Below, piece after piece: positions 24,889 to 35,089 of a DNA stretch of 64,000 nt (the stretch's first letter is position 1; each line of letters opens with the position of its first letter). This DNA is from Nocardia mikamii NBRC 108933. GTDB taxonomy: Bacteria > Actinomycetota > Actinomycetes > Mycobacteriales > Mycobacteriaceae. The stretch is from positions 1 through 64,000 of the forward strand of contig NZ_BDCM01000025.1 of NCBI RefSeq assembly GCF_001613505.1, given 5' to 3'. The notes beneath the pieces are model-generated. The model was not told the DNA's origin, ran no database searches, and worked only from the letters and a program-made list of their open reading frames with translations. The position numbers and the translations under genes are program-made.

Positions 24889-26400
24889 GTGACCACGACC
24901 AGCCCTCCTACCACCGATTTCGACGTGGTGATCATCGGCGCCGGCATCTCCGGCATCGGCGCCGCGTGTCATCTCGCAACTCGCCGGCCGGGGACATCGT
25001 TCGCGATCCTCGAGGGCCGCGACGAGGTCGGCGGCACCTGGAGCCTGTTCCGCTACCCCGGCATCCGCTCGGATTCGGATATGCCCACCTACGGTTACGG
25101 ATTCAAACCGTGGACCCATCGCAAATCGATAGCCGACGGACACCTCATCCTCGATTACCTGCGGGAGACGGCCGCCGAGCACGGGCTGGACGCGCACATC
25201 CGCTTCGGGCACCGGGTGATCGGCGCGCAGTTCTCCTCGGCGACCGGCCGGTGGACGGTGACCGCCCGGCGAGCAGATGGCGCCGCGGCTCGATTCACGG
25301 CCCGGTTTCTGTTGCTGGGCACCGGAATCTACGACCACGAGCGGGGGTTCACCCCCGAATTCGCAGGCATCGAGGATTTCCGGGGTCGAGTGGTCCATCC
25401 GCAACAGTGGCCGCGGGATCTGGACTACACAGGTAAGCGGGTGGTCGTGATCGGCAGCGGCGCCACCGCGGTGACGCTGCTCCCCTCCATGGCGGATACG
25501 GCCGCCCACGTCACGATGTTGCAACGCTCACCCAGCTACGTCTTCTCCCTTCCCGCCGAGGACGTGATAGCCAATGCGCTCAACGCCGTGTTCGGCCATG
25601 AGCGTGCCGCCCGGCTGGTCCGATGGAAGAACATCGCCTTCACGCGGGCGATCTTCAAAGCCTGCCAGCGTTTTCCGCGCACAGCGCGCAAGGTATTGAT
25701 CGCCGCGGTACGCCGGCAGCTGCCGCCACATTTCGATGTCGACACGCATTTCACTCCGCGCTACAACCCGTGGGAACAGCGGCTGTGCATCGTGCCCAAC
25801 GGTGATCTGTTCAAGGCCATTTCGACCGGCCGGGCCTCGGTGGTCACCGATCGGATCGAGCGGTTCACCGGCAACGGCATTCTGCTGGAGTCCGGCCGTG
25901 AGCTGGCCGCCGACATCGTCGTGACCGCAACGGGTTTCACGATGTCGCCCTTCGGCAAAATCGGCTTCGAAGTCGACGGCCGAGCGGTGAGCCTGCCGGA
26001 GACGACCGTCCACAAGTCGACGATGCTGTCGGGGGTGCCCAACCTCGTCTTCGTCATCGGCTACACCAATATTTCCTGGACACTCAAGGTCGACCTGGTC
26101 GGCGAGTACTTCTGCCGCCTCCTGGATTTCATGGACTCGCGCGGCTACCGCACGGTCGAACCCACGCTGAGCGATCCCCGGATGAACCGGGTACCACTGG
26201 TGCACGACCTGACCTCGGGCTATGTCCAGCGCGGGATCGCGGCGTTCCCCCGCGCGGGCACCGAGGACCCCTGGACGGCCGAGATGGCCTACGAGAGTGA
26301 TCTCGACCGCCTGCGCAACGCCGCGATCGACGATCCGGCGCTGAAATTCGGCACCGGCACGTCGACGGCGGCCGCTCTCGTCGAAGAGTTGGCGCGATGA
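24889..26400 (+). CDS. Flavin-containing Baeyer-Villiger-type monooxygenase (EthA-like)
   Basis: A 503-residue enzyme that uses FAD, NADPH and oxygen to insert oxygen next to a ketone. The first nucleotide fold is DVVIIGAGISGIGAACHLATRRP; FRYPGIRSDSDMPTYGYGFKPW is the segment shared with EthA-type enzymes. FRGRVVHPQQWP (about residue 164) fits the fingerprint FxGxxxHxxxWP, and VVVIGSGATAVTLLPSMAD is the NADPH fold. The GTG start has AGGAG nine bases upstream, so the in-frame upstream extension is not used. Its stop overlaps the hydrolase start by ATGA. A ketone to ester conversion followed by ester hydrolysis is the natural reading. Confidence 0.88.
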   Translation: MTTTSPPTTDFDVVIIGAGISGIGAACHLATRRPGTSFAILEGRDEVGGTWSLFRYPGIRSDSDMPTYGYGFKPWTHRKSIADGHLILDYLRETAAEHGLDAHIRFGHRVIGAQFSSATGRWTVTARRADGAAARFTARFLLLGTGIYDHERGFTPEFAGIEDFRGRVVHPQQWPRDLDYTGKRVVVIGSGATAVTLLPSMADTAAHVTMLQRSPSYVFSLPAEDVIANALNAVFGHERAARLVRWKNIAFTRAIFKACQRFPRTARKVLIAAVRRQLPPHFDVDTHFTPRYNPWEQRLCIVPNGDLFKAISTGRASVVTDRIERFTGNGILLESGRELAADIVVTATGFTMSPFGKIGFEVDGRAVSLPETTVHKSTMLSGVPNLVFVIGYTNISWTLKVDLVGEYFCRLLDFMDSRGYRTVEPTLSDPRMNRVPLVHDLTSGYVQRGIAAFPRAGTEDPWTAEMAYESDLDRLRNAAIDDPALKFGTGTSTAAALVEELAR

Positions 26401-27299
26401 AGGACATCACCTTCACCAGCCACGGTTCCCGCTGCGCCGCATGGCATCTGACCGGTAACGACACATCGGTCGGGCGTCCGTGCGTGGTCATGGCGCACGG
26501 CTTCGGCGGCACCCGCGATACCGGACTGCTCGGCTACGCCGAAACCTTCGCCGGCGCCGGGCTCGACGTGCTGGTCTTCGACTACCGCGGCTTCGGCGAC
26601 TCCGAAGGAACTGCCCGGCAGGATGTTTCGGTCCGCCGTCAACGACAGGACTACCACTCGGCGGTCGCCGCGGCGCGGCTTCTCCCCGGCGTCGATCCGC
26701 ATCGCATCGTGCTGTGGGGGACCTCGTACTCCGGCGGCCACGCGGTCGCGGTCGCCGCGCAGGATCGGCATATCGCCGCGGTCGTCTCGATGACGCCGGC
26801 AATGGACGGGCTCGCGACGCTGAGACACCTCGTGCGGTGCGCCGGTGTAGGCCAATTGGCCCGCGTCGCGGGACACGGATTGGTCGACGCCGCACGAACC
26901 CTCACCAGCAGCGCGCCGCACCACGTACCGATCGTCGGCCCGCCAGGATCGGCCGCGATCATGACCAACCCCGGTGCCGAGGAGGCCTACGCCTCGGCAG
27001 CGGGCCCGAGCTGGCGCAACGAAGTCCGCGCACGCACCGCCCTGACGGTCGGACTCAACCGCCCCATCCGCTACGCGCGTCGGCTACCCTGTCCGATCCT
27101 GATCCAAGCCGGCTCCAACGACCACGTCGCACCCCCGGAGGCCGCTCGCGCGGTCGCCGTAAAGGCCGGTGCGCGAGCACAATTGCGTGAATATCCCGTC
27201 GACCACTTCGACGTCTACGACGGTCCGTGGCAACAGCGCTTGTCCGCCGATCAACTCGAGTACCTCGCCGGGGTGCTCGCCGAATCGGCCGCCCTCTGA
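26397..27299 (+). CDS. Alpha/beta hydrolase (dienelactone hydrolase-like)
   Basis: A 300-residue cytosolic hydrolase. The oxyanion segment VVMAHGFGGTRDTGLLGYAETFAGAGLDVLVFDYRGFGDSEG, nucleophile GTSYSGGHAVAVA, acid ILIQAGSNDHVAP and base PVDHFDVYDG give a full catalytic triad. It belongs to the S9/BAAT-type subset often annotated as esterase or acetylxylan-type hydrolase. Translational coupling to the Baeyer-Villiger monooxygenase suggests it cleaves the ester or lactone made by that enzyme. Confidence 0.85.
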   Translation: MKDITFTSHGSRCAAWHLTGNDTSVGRPCVVMAHGFGGTRDTGLLGYAETFAGAGLDVLVFDYRGFGDSEGTARQDVSVRRQRQDYHSAVAAARLLPGVDPHRIVLWGTSYSGGHAVAVAAQDRHIAAVVSMTPAMDGLATLRHLVRCAGVGQLARVAGHGLVDAARTLTSSAPHHVPIVGPPGSAAIMTNPGAEEAYASAAGPSWRNEVRARTALTVGLNRPIRYARRLPCPILIQAGSNDHVAPPEAARAVAVKAGARAQLREYPVDHFDVYDGPWQQRLSADQLEYLAGVLAESAAL

Positions 27300-27395
27300 T
27301 CCAGCACGCCGGCCCGCGCACATACCCGATCGAGCCCTGCGCTGATCTGGGCGAACGGACTTCGCAAGAAGTCGGGGGCCCGGGCCGTCGTGCGG

Positions 27396-28100
27396 TTACT
27401 TTGCCGAGGGTGCGGGCTGGTTGATAGTCGTGAAGTACTGCACCGCAGCCATGATCGCGATCGGTGCGGTCACCAAGAGTTGTCCCGCGGCGGTTCCCAG
27501 GGCACCGATCGCGACGATACCGCCGAGGCAGCCGATCGCGGCGGCAGGCAGGAAGGCGCCGAACAATCCGATGATCGCCGCCGCGGCGACAGTCGCTCCC
27601 GCGATGCCGCCGAGCAAACAGCCGACGGCGGCACCACCGACGCCACCGACGAGTGTGCCGATGGTGGCGCCGGTGAGGATTGTGCTCGAGAGCCGACTCC
27701 AGGCGGCCTGTTCGCGGTCGTACTCGTTTTTCCACGGTGCCTGGTTCTCGTAGGGCAATGCCACCGGTCGGTACGCAGCGTGTCGCAGGTCGAATTGCGG
27801 GGTGAGAACGGCGCGGTTGCCGTGGATGTCAGCGACGATCGGGAAGACGAAATCATCGACGCGGAAAGAGAGTTCGGCGCCGGCCAGCACCGGACCACCG
27901 TCCTTCGGCCGGATGGTGAGGACACCGTGATCGGTGGATATCGTTCCCGCGGAGTCGGTTTCGACGATGGCGGCCTTCGGTGTCAGGGTGGCGGTGTAGC
28001 CGATGGGTGTGGCCGTGTGAGCGGTGTCTGCAGTCGCGGTGGCGCAGGTGATGCTGATGGCGGCTGCCAGCAGTGTCGAGGTGATGACGGTTTTTCGCAT
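27396..28100 (-). CDS. Exported protein with a glycine/alanine-rich hydrophobic C-terminal half
   Basis: A 234-residue protein with a Sec signal peptide (MRKTVITSTLLAAAISITCATATADT, cleavage near residue 25). A beta-rich soluble part (about 30-130) carries YTATLTPKAAIVETDSAGTI and AELSFRVDDFVFPIVADIHG. The C-terminal half is a long glycine/alanine-rich hydrophobic tract (GTLVGGVGGAAVGCLLGGIAGATVAAAAIIGLFGAFLPAAAIGCLGG), which resembles the glycine-zipper tails of several exported actinobacterial proteins. It may insert in the outer envelope. It follows the MFS gene on the same strand by 30 bases. Function unknown. Confidence 0.65.
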   Translation of the reverse strand: MRKTVITSTLLAAAISITCATATADTAHTATPIGYTATLTPKAAIVETDSAGTISTDHGVLTIRPKDGGPVLAGAELSFRVDDFVFPIVADIHGNRAVLTPQFDLRHAAYRPVALPYENQAPWKNEYDREQAAWSRLSSTILTGATIGTLVGGVGGAAVGCLLGGIAGATVAAAAIIGLFGAFLPAAAIGCLGGIVAIGALGTAAGQLLVTAPIAIMAAVQYFTTINQPAPSAK

Positions 28101-28130
28101 CTTCTTCCTTGTCTTTCGAGGGGTTCGCTG

Positions 28131-29363
28131 TCACACCGTTGCGGGTGTGTCGTCGCGGGGATCTGTGATCGGTTCGGCCGCAATGCCGTCGGTGGTGGCG
28201 TGGGCGCGCGGCAGCAGCAATGCCACCAGTGCTGCGAGGGCGAAGAATCCGGCGCACACGATGAGGCCGCCGCGAAAGCCGATGCTGCCGGCTAGTCCTG
28301 CCAGAATGAACGGCGCCAGCGCCGAGACTCCGCGCCCGACGTTGAAACAGAATCCGGCGCCGGTGGCACGGGCCCTCGTCGGGAACAGTTCGCCGAGGTA
28401 GGAGCCGAACAGGCCGAAGAATGCTGTGAACGCACCGAATACCGGTCCCATCCACAGCAACGCCGTCCGATGCGTGGTGAGTGCGTACACGGGCAGTGTG
28501 AGCGCGACTCCGAGCAGCGTGAGGATAATTGTCCTGTGCCGGCCGATGCGATCGGCGAGGATGCCGAAGCCGTTGTAGCCGAGGAACATTCCCACGTTCA
28601 GGATGGTCATGAATGTCGCGACAGAACTGGACGGCAGATCACGCTCGGTAGTGAGGTATGTCGGCAGCCAGGTGGTGGCGCCCCAATAGCCGAACAGGGC
28701 CAACGCAGCCATGACGGTGCCCAGCAAGGTCCGGCGGCGTAGCGAGGAACCCAGAACGTCGCGAACCGAAACAACATCGGCGCTGGTGCGTGCCTTCTCC
28801 GCCGCCCAGCTCTCGGATTCGGCGAAGAAGACCAGAACTACGCCGGCGGGCAGGATTACCGCGGTGCCGGCGACCAGGAACATCAGTCGCCAGTCCGGCA
28901 GAAACCAGCCGGCGATGCCGGCGGCCATGGCGCCACCAGCCGGGAAGGCGCTGATCACGAATGCCGCCGCGCGGCCTCGGTGCTGCTCGGGCCAGGTCTC
29001 GACCACATATGCCGAGACGACGCTCCACACCGCCCCGAGCCCCACTCCGGCAAGGAAGCGCAGCAACAGGATTGTCTCGTAGTTGGGTGCGATCGCGATC
29101 GCGACGGTGAAGGCGCCGAAGGTGAGCAAGGACGCGACGAGGGCCTTCTTTCGACCGAAGTTGTCGGCTACGAAGCCTCCCAGGACGCTGCTGACTCCGA
29201 TGCCGACCAGGGTGGCGGTGGCCAGGAGCCCGCTTTGGGTGATGGTCAGGGCCAAGTCCTTGCGGATGGTCGGTAGCGCCATGGAGAGCAGGACTATTTC
29301 CAGGGCATCGAACAGGTAGGCGAGAAAGCACCCGCCGAGCACGATCCAACGACTACGTCGCAT
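28131..29363 (-). CDS. MFS transporter, aromatic acid:H+ symporter-like
   Basis: A 410-residue twelve-helix permease. Family wording includes FDALEIVLLSMALPTIRKDLALTITQSGLL near the N-terminus, GGFVADNFGRKKALVASLL (the MFS loop-2 signature), FLAGVGLGAVWSVVSAYVVETWPEQHRGRAAAFV, and YNGFGILADRIGRHRT in the second half. The acidic residue in helix 1 and the loop pattern fit AAHS-type carriers for benzoate-like acids. The ATG at 29363 has GGAGGT six bases upstream, so the upstream open frame is not used. An XRE-cupin regulator is divergent across about 450 bases. It probably imports an aromatic acid for the pathways downstream. Confidence 0.85.
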   Translation of the reverse strand: MRRSRWIVLGGCFLAYLFDALEIVLLSMALPTIRKDLALTITQSGLLATATLVGIGVSSVLGGFVADNFGRKKALVASLLTFGAFTVAIAIAPNYETILLLRFLAGVGLGAVWSVVSAYVVETWPEQHRGRAAAFVISAFPAGGAMAAGIAGWFLPDWRLMFLVAGTAVILPAGVVLVFFAESESWAAEKARTSADVVSVRDVLGSSLRRRTLLGTVMAALALFGYWGATTWLPTYLTTERDLPSSSVATFMTILNVGMFLGYNGFGILADRIGRHRTIILTLLGVALTLPVYALTTHRTALLWMGPVFGAFTAFFGLFGSYLGELFPTRARATGAGFCFNVGRGVSALAPFILAGLAGSIGFRGGLIVCAGFFALAALVALLLPRAHATTDGIAAEPITDPRDDTPATV

Positions 29364-29812
29364 CGTTGTACCTCCAATATGAGCTGCCGAGGTCATGAGG
29401 CCTGGGCAGCGGTGATCGTCGAACAGGGGGCCGGTGCTTCCCGTAGACGTGGTGTCGGTGCCGGCCCATGAATCGCGAGAGCGGAGCCGGACACAGGTTG
29501 CGATTCGGTCCCGACCTCGGTCGGCCCAGCGCTTCCTGTGTTCAGTATGATTAAACAGACGTGACGTGATGTCAACCACAACGAAACACTTTGCGAATGA
29601 TCGAGTGCCCGCGACCGTAGGAACGCCAGCGGGGCACTGCCATCGCCGCCTACCGCCCTCCGCGCAAACACCGTTTGATTCGGGAGTGCATAGGCAATGC
29701 ACCGGCAGGGGACGCCCCTATCCGGTACCGGTACGGGTACTGTTCATTTCAGGTAAACCGCTAGCGTTCACTGTGGGTTGATCAGCCAGGCCAGTAGACA
29801 GGGGTGTCCCGC
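29364..29812. other. Divergent control region of the MFS transporter and XRE-cupin genes
   Basis: The gap holds no gene I can support. A reverse-strand promoter is visible at 29547-29575 with TGACGTGATGTCA inside it, and a less GC-rich patch near 29740-29770 (TTCATTTCAGGTAAACC) may serve the XRE-cupin gene. The leader of the transporter transcript would be about 175 bases. Confidence 0.5.
29547..29575 (-). promoter_or_regulatory. Sigma-70-like promoter for the MFS transporter
   Basis: Reading on the minus strand, TTGACA (29575-29570), a 17-base spacer and AATCAT (29552-29547) form a good -35/-10 pair. The inverted repeat TGACGTGATGTCA (arms TGAC and GTCA) overlaps the -35 and spacer and is a plausible operator for the divergent XRE-cupin regulator. 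Confidence 0.5.
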
Positions 29813-30565
29813 ATGCAGGACAGGATCGGGCAGGCTTTGAAGCAGGCGCGCACGGACCGGAATTTGAGTCTGCGCGCGCTGGCCGCGGCAGCGGGAATCT
29901 CCGCCAGTCAGCTCTCGCAGATCGAGAACAACAAGTCTCAGCCGTCTGTGAGCACTCTCTACGCGCTCGTCAACCGTCTCGAGGTCTCACTCGATGAATT
30001 GCTGGGACTCTCCTACGGCCGCACCGGGTCCGGCGCGGAACCGGCCGCCGAGTCGTCGACAGGCACGCCTCGTTCGGCCGGAGTCGTTCAACATGCGGCG
30101 AACAACCCGGTGCTGGAGATGGCCAATGGGGTCCGCTGGGAAAGGCTCGCCGTCGGCCCCGGGGCGGACGTGGACGCCCTGCTGGTCACCTACGAACCCG
30201 GTGCCGCGAGCTCGGTCGACCGAATGCCGATGCGGCACTCCGGAACCGAGTACGCCTATCTGTTCGCCGGGGAGTTGACGTTGCTGCTGGATTTCGACAA
30301 GTACACGGTCAGCGCCGGCGACTCACTCTGTTTCGACTCCACTCGCCCGCACATGTACGTCAATCAGTCCGACCACACCGCGAGCGGCGTGTGGTTCGTC
30401 ACCGGCCGCCACGAGTCCGGGCCATCGCGGGAGTGGGTCGACGCGCAGCTCGGCGGTACCGGCCCCGAATCACCGATGCGGGTGACGAACGCGGTCGATG
30501 CACTGGATCTACTCGGGACCACGACGAAGCGTTCACAGCCGACACGAGCGGGCCACGGCAGCTAG
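29813..30565 (+). CDS. XRE-family regulator with C-terminal cupin domain
   Basis: A 250-residue regulator. The helix-turn-helix at about 5-60 reads IGQALKQARTDRNLSLRALAAAAGISASQLSQIENNKSQPSVSTLYALVNRLEVSLDELLGL. After a linker, a cupin barrel occupies about 125-215 (VDRMPMRHSGTEYAYLFAGELTLLLDFDKYTVSAGDSLCFDSTRPHMYVN), with the histidine and glutamate arrangement (H..TEY...G...H) for a metal or small effector. Such proteins typically control one adjacent transporter or catabolic unit, here the divergent MFS carrier. A GTG three codons earlier is an alternative start. Confidence 0.85.
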   Translation: MQDRIGQALKQARTDRNLSLRALAAAAGISASQLSQIENNKSQPSVSTLYALVNRLEVSLDELLGLSYGRTGSGAEPAAESSTGTPRSAGVVQHAANNPVLEMANGVRWERLAVGPGADVDALLVTYEPGAASSVDRMPMRHSGTEYAYLFAGELTLLLDFDKYTVSAGDSLCFDSTRPHMYVNQSDHTASGVWFVTGRHESGPSREWVDAQLGGTGPESPMRVTNAVDALDLLGTTTKRSQPTRAGHGS

Positions 30566-30588
30566 GTTGCCGATTCAGGCAGCGAAAG

Positions 30589-31491
30589 TCACTGCGGCGG
30601 AGTATCTTTCGCCGCAGTCAGTCTTCTGATGACGTCCAGGCTTCGGGTGAGGTGCGGTTCGGTTCTGCCGGCGCGGTGGGCGAGGGCGAGTCCGACGGTC
30701 GTGGTCGGTCGCAGGGGGCGGTAGGTGACACCGTCGAGGGTGAGCGCGGCTACCGGTTCGGGCACGATCGCCACGCCGACGCCGCCCGCGACGAGGGTGA
30801 CCAGGGTCGAGGTTTCGCCGACTCGGTACCGGATGCGCGGTTGGATGCCGGCGTCTCGTAGCAGGCGCATCACGACGCCGTACATGACCGATGCGCGGTC
30901 GGCGGAATGCACGATGAGGTCGGTGTCGGCGAGCTCGCGAGCATCGACCTCCGAATGGGCGGCGAGGGGATGATCGGAGGGCGTGGCGAGCACGAGTTCG
31001 TCGTTGCGGAGGAGTTCTACGGCCAGTGAGCGGTCGGTGACCGGTGGACGCAGCAGGGCGATGTCGACGGCGCCCGTGCGCAGCGCCTCGATCTGGTCGG
31101 GGACCAGCATTTCGCCGCGGAAGGCGAACTCGACCCCGGGTAGTTCGGTGGCGAGGTGACGCGACAGTGTCGGCAGCAGCGAAGCCGTCGCCGAGCCGAC
31201 GCAGCCGATGGTCAGGTGCCCGACGGAGCCTGCCGCGACCAGCCGTGCCTCGCGTGCGGCGTCGTCGAGCGAGGCCAGGATCTGCCGGGCGCGAGCGAGG
31301 TAGGCGGCCCCGGCCGCGGTGAGCTCCACCTTGCGGGTCGTGCGTTCGAACAGCGACACGCCCAAATTCGCTTCCAGCTGGCGAATCTGCTGCGACAGCG
31401 GCGGCTGAGCCATGTGCAGGCGGGCGGCGGCGCGGCCGAAGTGCTGCTCCTCGGCGACAGCGACGAAGTAGCGCAGGTGCCGAACATCCAT
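30589..31491 (-). CDS. LysR-family transcriptional regulator
   Basis: A 300-residue regulator of standard length. The N-terminal winged helix is MDVRHLRYFVAVAEEQHFGRAAARLHMAQPPLSQQIRQLEANLGVSLFERTTRKVELTAAG. The effector domain begins near residue 90 (GHLTIGCVGSATASLLPTLSRHLATELPGVEFAF) and resembles CatR/BenM-type sensors of aromatic-pathway intermediates. It is divergent from the thiolase/CoA-transferase operon with a 71-base gap, so it very likely activates pcaF-pcaI-pcaJ in response to an aromatic catabolite. Confidence 0.88.
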   Translation of the reverse strand: MDVRHLRYFVAVAEEQHFGRAAARLHMAQPPLSQQIRQLEANLGVSLFERTTRKVELTAAGAAYLARARQILASLDDAAREARLVAAGSVGHLTIGCVGSATASLLPTLSRHLATELPGVEFAFRGEMLVPDQIEALRTGAVDIALLRPPVTDRSLAVELLRNDELVLATPSDHPLAAHSEVDARELADTDLIVHSADRASVMYGVVMRLLRDAGIQPRIRYRVGETSTLVTLVAGGVGVAIVPEPVAALTLDGVTYRPLRPTTTVGLALAHRAGRTEPHLTRSLDVIRRLTAAKDTPPQ

Positions 31492-31500
31492 ATCGAAAAC

Positions 31501-31525
31501 ATCCTAATCGGGCACAAGATAGGTA
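31501..31525. promoter_or_regulatory. Candidate LysR box before the thiolase operon
   Basis: CCTA (31503-31506) and TAGG (31520-31523) form a spaced inverted repeat within the 71-base divergent gap. The arms extend imperfectly as CCTAATC and GATAGG. Spacing is in the range of T-N11-A LysR sites. It is weak by itself; support is mostly positional. Confidence 0.3.
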
Positions 31526-31562
31526 CTTCACGATATCAACGCAGGGCTCTAGCGTCGAAGCG

Positions 31563-32749
<1,187 letters not shown>

Positions 32750-32753
<4 letters not shown>

Positions 32754-33442
32754 GCGCCACCATCGTCCCCGGCACCGACGACGCGGTCGCCGGAATCACC
32801 GACGGCGCAACGGTATTGATCGGTGGATTCGGTTTGGCGGGAATGCCGTTCGATCTCATCGACGCGCTGATCCGCCACGGTGCCACCGACCTGACGATCG
32901 TGTCGAACAATGCCGGAAACGGCGACGTCGGTGTGGCCGCCCTGCTGGCGGCGGGACGCGTGCGCAAGGTGATCTGCTCGTTCCCACGTCAAAGCGACTC
33001 TTACGTTTTCGATCGCCTCTACCGCGCCGGCGAGGTCGAACTCGAGGTCGTTCCGCAGGGCACACTCGCCGAAAGAATGCGCGCGGCGGGTGCGGGCATC
33101 GGCGCCTTCTACTGCCCCACCGGCGTCGGCACGATGCTGGCCGAGGGCAAGGAAACCCGCACCATCGACGGCCGCGACCACGTCCTCGAAATGCCACTGC
33201 GCGGCGATGTCGCCCTGATCGCCGCGCACCGCGCCGACACGCTCGGCAACCTCGTCTACCGCAAAACCGCCCGCAACTTCGGCCCCGTCATGGCGACCGC
33301 GGCCACCACCACCGTCGTCCAGGTCGGCGAGATCGTCCCCGCCGGCACCCTCGATCCCGAAGCAGTCGTGACACCCGGCATCTACGTCGACCGCATCGTA
33401 GCGACCCAGGCCCGTCACTACACCGTGCAAGGAGCCCGCTGA
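32750..33442 (+). CDS. pcaI: 3-oxoacid CoA-transferase subunit A, probably 3-oxoadipate-specific
   Basis: A 230-residue alpha subunit of a type I CoA-transferase. It contains GATVLIGGFGLAGMPFDLIDALIRHGATDLTIVSNNAGNGDVGVAALLAAGRVRKVICSFPRQ, the glycine-rich CoA site typical of the A subunit, and FYCPTGVGTMLAEGKETRTIDGRDHVLEMPL. With subunit B it moves CoA from succinyl-CoA to 3-oxoadipate. Acetoacetate-type specificity is the alternative, but the neighbouring thiolase and, further on, maleylacetate reductase favour 3-oxoadipate. Start overlaps the thiolase stop; one base separates its stop from subunit B. Confidence 0.82.
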
Positions 33443-33443
33443 C

Positions 33444-34103
33444 ATGGCCTTGACCTCCGACCACCTCGCCGCCCGCATCGCTCGCGACATCCCTCGCGGC
33501 GCCTACGTCAACCTCGGAATCGGCCAACCCACCAAGATCGCCGATCACCTCGACCCCGAACTCGCCGTCACCCTGCATACGGAGAACGGGATGCTCGGCA
33601 TGGGCCCCGCCGCGGCGGGCGACGACATCGACGCCGACCTGACCAACGCCGGCAAAGTGCCGGTCACCGAACTCCCCGGCGCCGCCTACTTCCACCACGC
33701 CGACTCCTTCGCCATGATGCGCGGCGGCCACCTCGACGTCTGTGTCCTCGGCGCCTTCCAAGTCAGCGCACGTGGCGATCTCGCCAACTGGCACACCGGC
33801 GAACCCGGCGCCATTCCAGCAGTCGGCGGAGCGATGGATCTCGCCATCGGCGCCGAACGCGTCTTCGTCATGATGACCCTGTTCGACAGATCCGGACTCC
33901 CCAAACTCGTCCCCGAATGCACCTACCCTCTCACCGGCATCAACTGCGTCAGCCGCGTCTACACCGACCACGCGATATTCGACATCACCGCTCACGGCGT
34001 CGAGGTGCGCGAGACATTCGAAACAGGTCTGGACGAACTACGAAACCGCCTCGCGGTACCCCTCGAATTCGCTGCCGGACATCAAGCCCCCGTGACGTAC
34101 TGA
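33444..34103 (+). CDS. pcaJ: 3-oxoacid CoA-transferase subunit B, probably 3-oxoadipate-specific
   Basis: A 219-residue beta subunit. The catalytic glutamate is in LHTENGMLGMGPAAAG, and GAYVNLGIGQPTKIADHL, YFHHADSFAMMRGGHLDVCVLGAFQVSARGDLANW and VFVMMTLFDRSGLPKLVPECTYPLTGINCVSRVYTDHAIFD are characteristic of the B subunit. Together with subunit A it forms the heteromeric enzyme of the final common steps of the beta-ketoadipate pathway. It is the last recognisable member of the LysR-controlled unit. Confidence 0.82.
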   Translation: MALTSDHLAARIARDIPRGAYVNLGIGQPTKIADHLDPELAVTLHTENGMLGMGPAAAGDDIDADLTNAGKVPVTELPGAAYFHHADSFAMMRGGHLDVCVLGAFQVSARGDLANWHTGEPGAIPAVGGAMDLAIGAERVFVMMTLFDRSGLPKLVPECTYPLTGINCVSRVYTDHAIFDITAHGVEVRETFETGLDELRNRLAVPLEFAAGHQAPVTY

Positions 34104-34181
34104 GCCTGCCACACACGCTCCGAAACTTCGCGACCGAACATCTCGTTCGGGCTGCTCAACCAATTGCCCAGGAGGACAAGG

Positions 34182-35054
34182 GTGCGCACACCCACGCAAT
34201 TTCTTCGGTACGTCGCGTTGGGCGACAGCCAGAGTGAGGGACTCGGCGACGGCGATGAACGCACGGGGCTGGTCGGCCTGGCCGACCGGCTCGCCGCGAC
34301 GATGGCCGCGTCCAATCCCGCGTTGCAGTACGCGAATCTGGCCGTGCGGGGCAAGCTCGCAAGCCAAGTCCGCTACGAACAACTCGACGCTGCGATGGCG
34401 CTTCAGCCGGATGTCGCCACGGTGATCGCCGGCGGGAACGACCTGTTGCGACCGAACTTCGACGCCGAGGCCGTCGGTGAACATCTCGAGGCGACATTCG
34501 CGCAGCTGACCGCTCAGGGCACGGTCGTGGCGACTGTGACATTTCCCGATGTCGCTCGCGTCATTCCATTGGCCCGGGTGCTCGGCCCACGCACAGCCGC
34601 GCTCAACGAAGCGATCCGGAACGCGGCCGCGCGCCATGGCGTGCTGGTGGCAGAAACCGGTGACCACGAAGTGATGACCGATCCGCGCATGTGGTCCTGG
34701 GACCGTTTGCACGCCACCCCGCTGGGCCACCAGCGCTTCGCCGACGCACTGGCCCAGGCCCTCCACCTGCCGGGGTCCGACAGCAGCTGGACCGAACCGC
34801 TTCCCTCCGCCGCACCACAACTCGGCACCGCCGCGGCAATCACCGCCGAACTGCGCTGGGTAACAGGCTTCCTGACACCGTGGCTGCTTCGCCGCCTCAC
34901 CGGCAGGTCATCCGGCGACGGGCGAGTCGCCAAACGGCCACATCCGGCCCCGGTCGATCTCACCCCGGACGCGCCGGTCCGAGCGACGCAAAACCGAGCC
35001 GCCGGCTCACATCCGAATGCGTTCACGACAGGGCAACGGCAGTCACTTCGGTGA
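34182..35054 (+). CDS. SGNH/GDSL-family hydrolase
   Basis: A 290-residue esterase-like protein. Block I is YVALGDSQSEGLGDGDERTGLVGLADRLAATMA with the serine in GDSQ; block III is TVIAGGNDLLRP; block V, with the Asp-x-x-His pair, is WSWDRLHATPLGHQRFADALAQAL. No signal peptide is evident, so it is probably cytosolic. The GTG at 34182 has AGGAGG seven bases upstream; an earlier TTG is unlikely. It is the last forward gene here and may be transcribed with the pca unit, though the role is unclear. Possible substrates are esters of aromatic or acyl intermediates. Confidence 0.8.
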   Translation: MRTPTQFLRYVALGDSQSEGLGDGDERTGLVGLADRLAATMAASNPALQYANLAVRGKLASQVRYEQLDAAMALQPDVATVIAGGNDLLRPNFDAEAVGEHLEATFAQLTAQGTVVATVTFPDVARVIPLARVLGPRTAALNEAIRNAAARHGVLVAETGDHEVMTDPRMWSWDRLHATPLGHQRFADALAQALHLPGSDSSWTEPLPSAAPQLGTAAAITAELRWVTGFLTPWLLRRLTGRSSGDGRVAKRPHPAPVDLTPDAPVRATQNRAAGSHPNAFTTGQRQSLR

Positions 35055-35089
35055 TTGCCCGTGCCGACGTGACCCCGCCCCGTCGTTCA

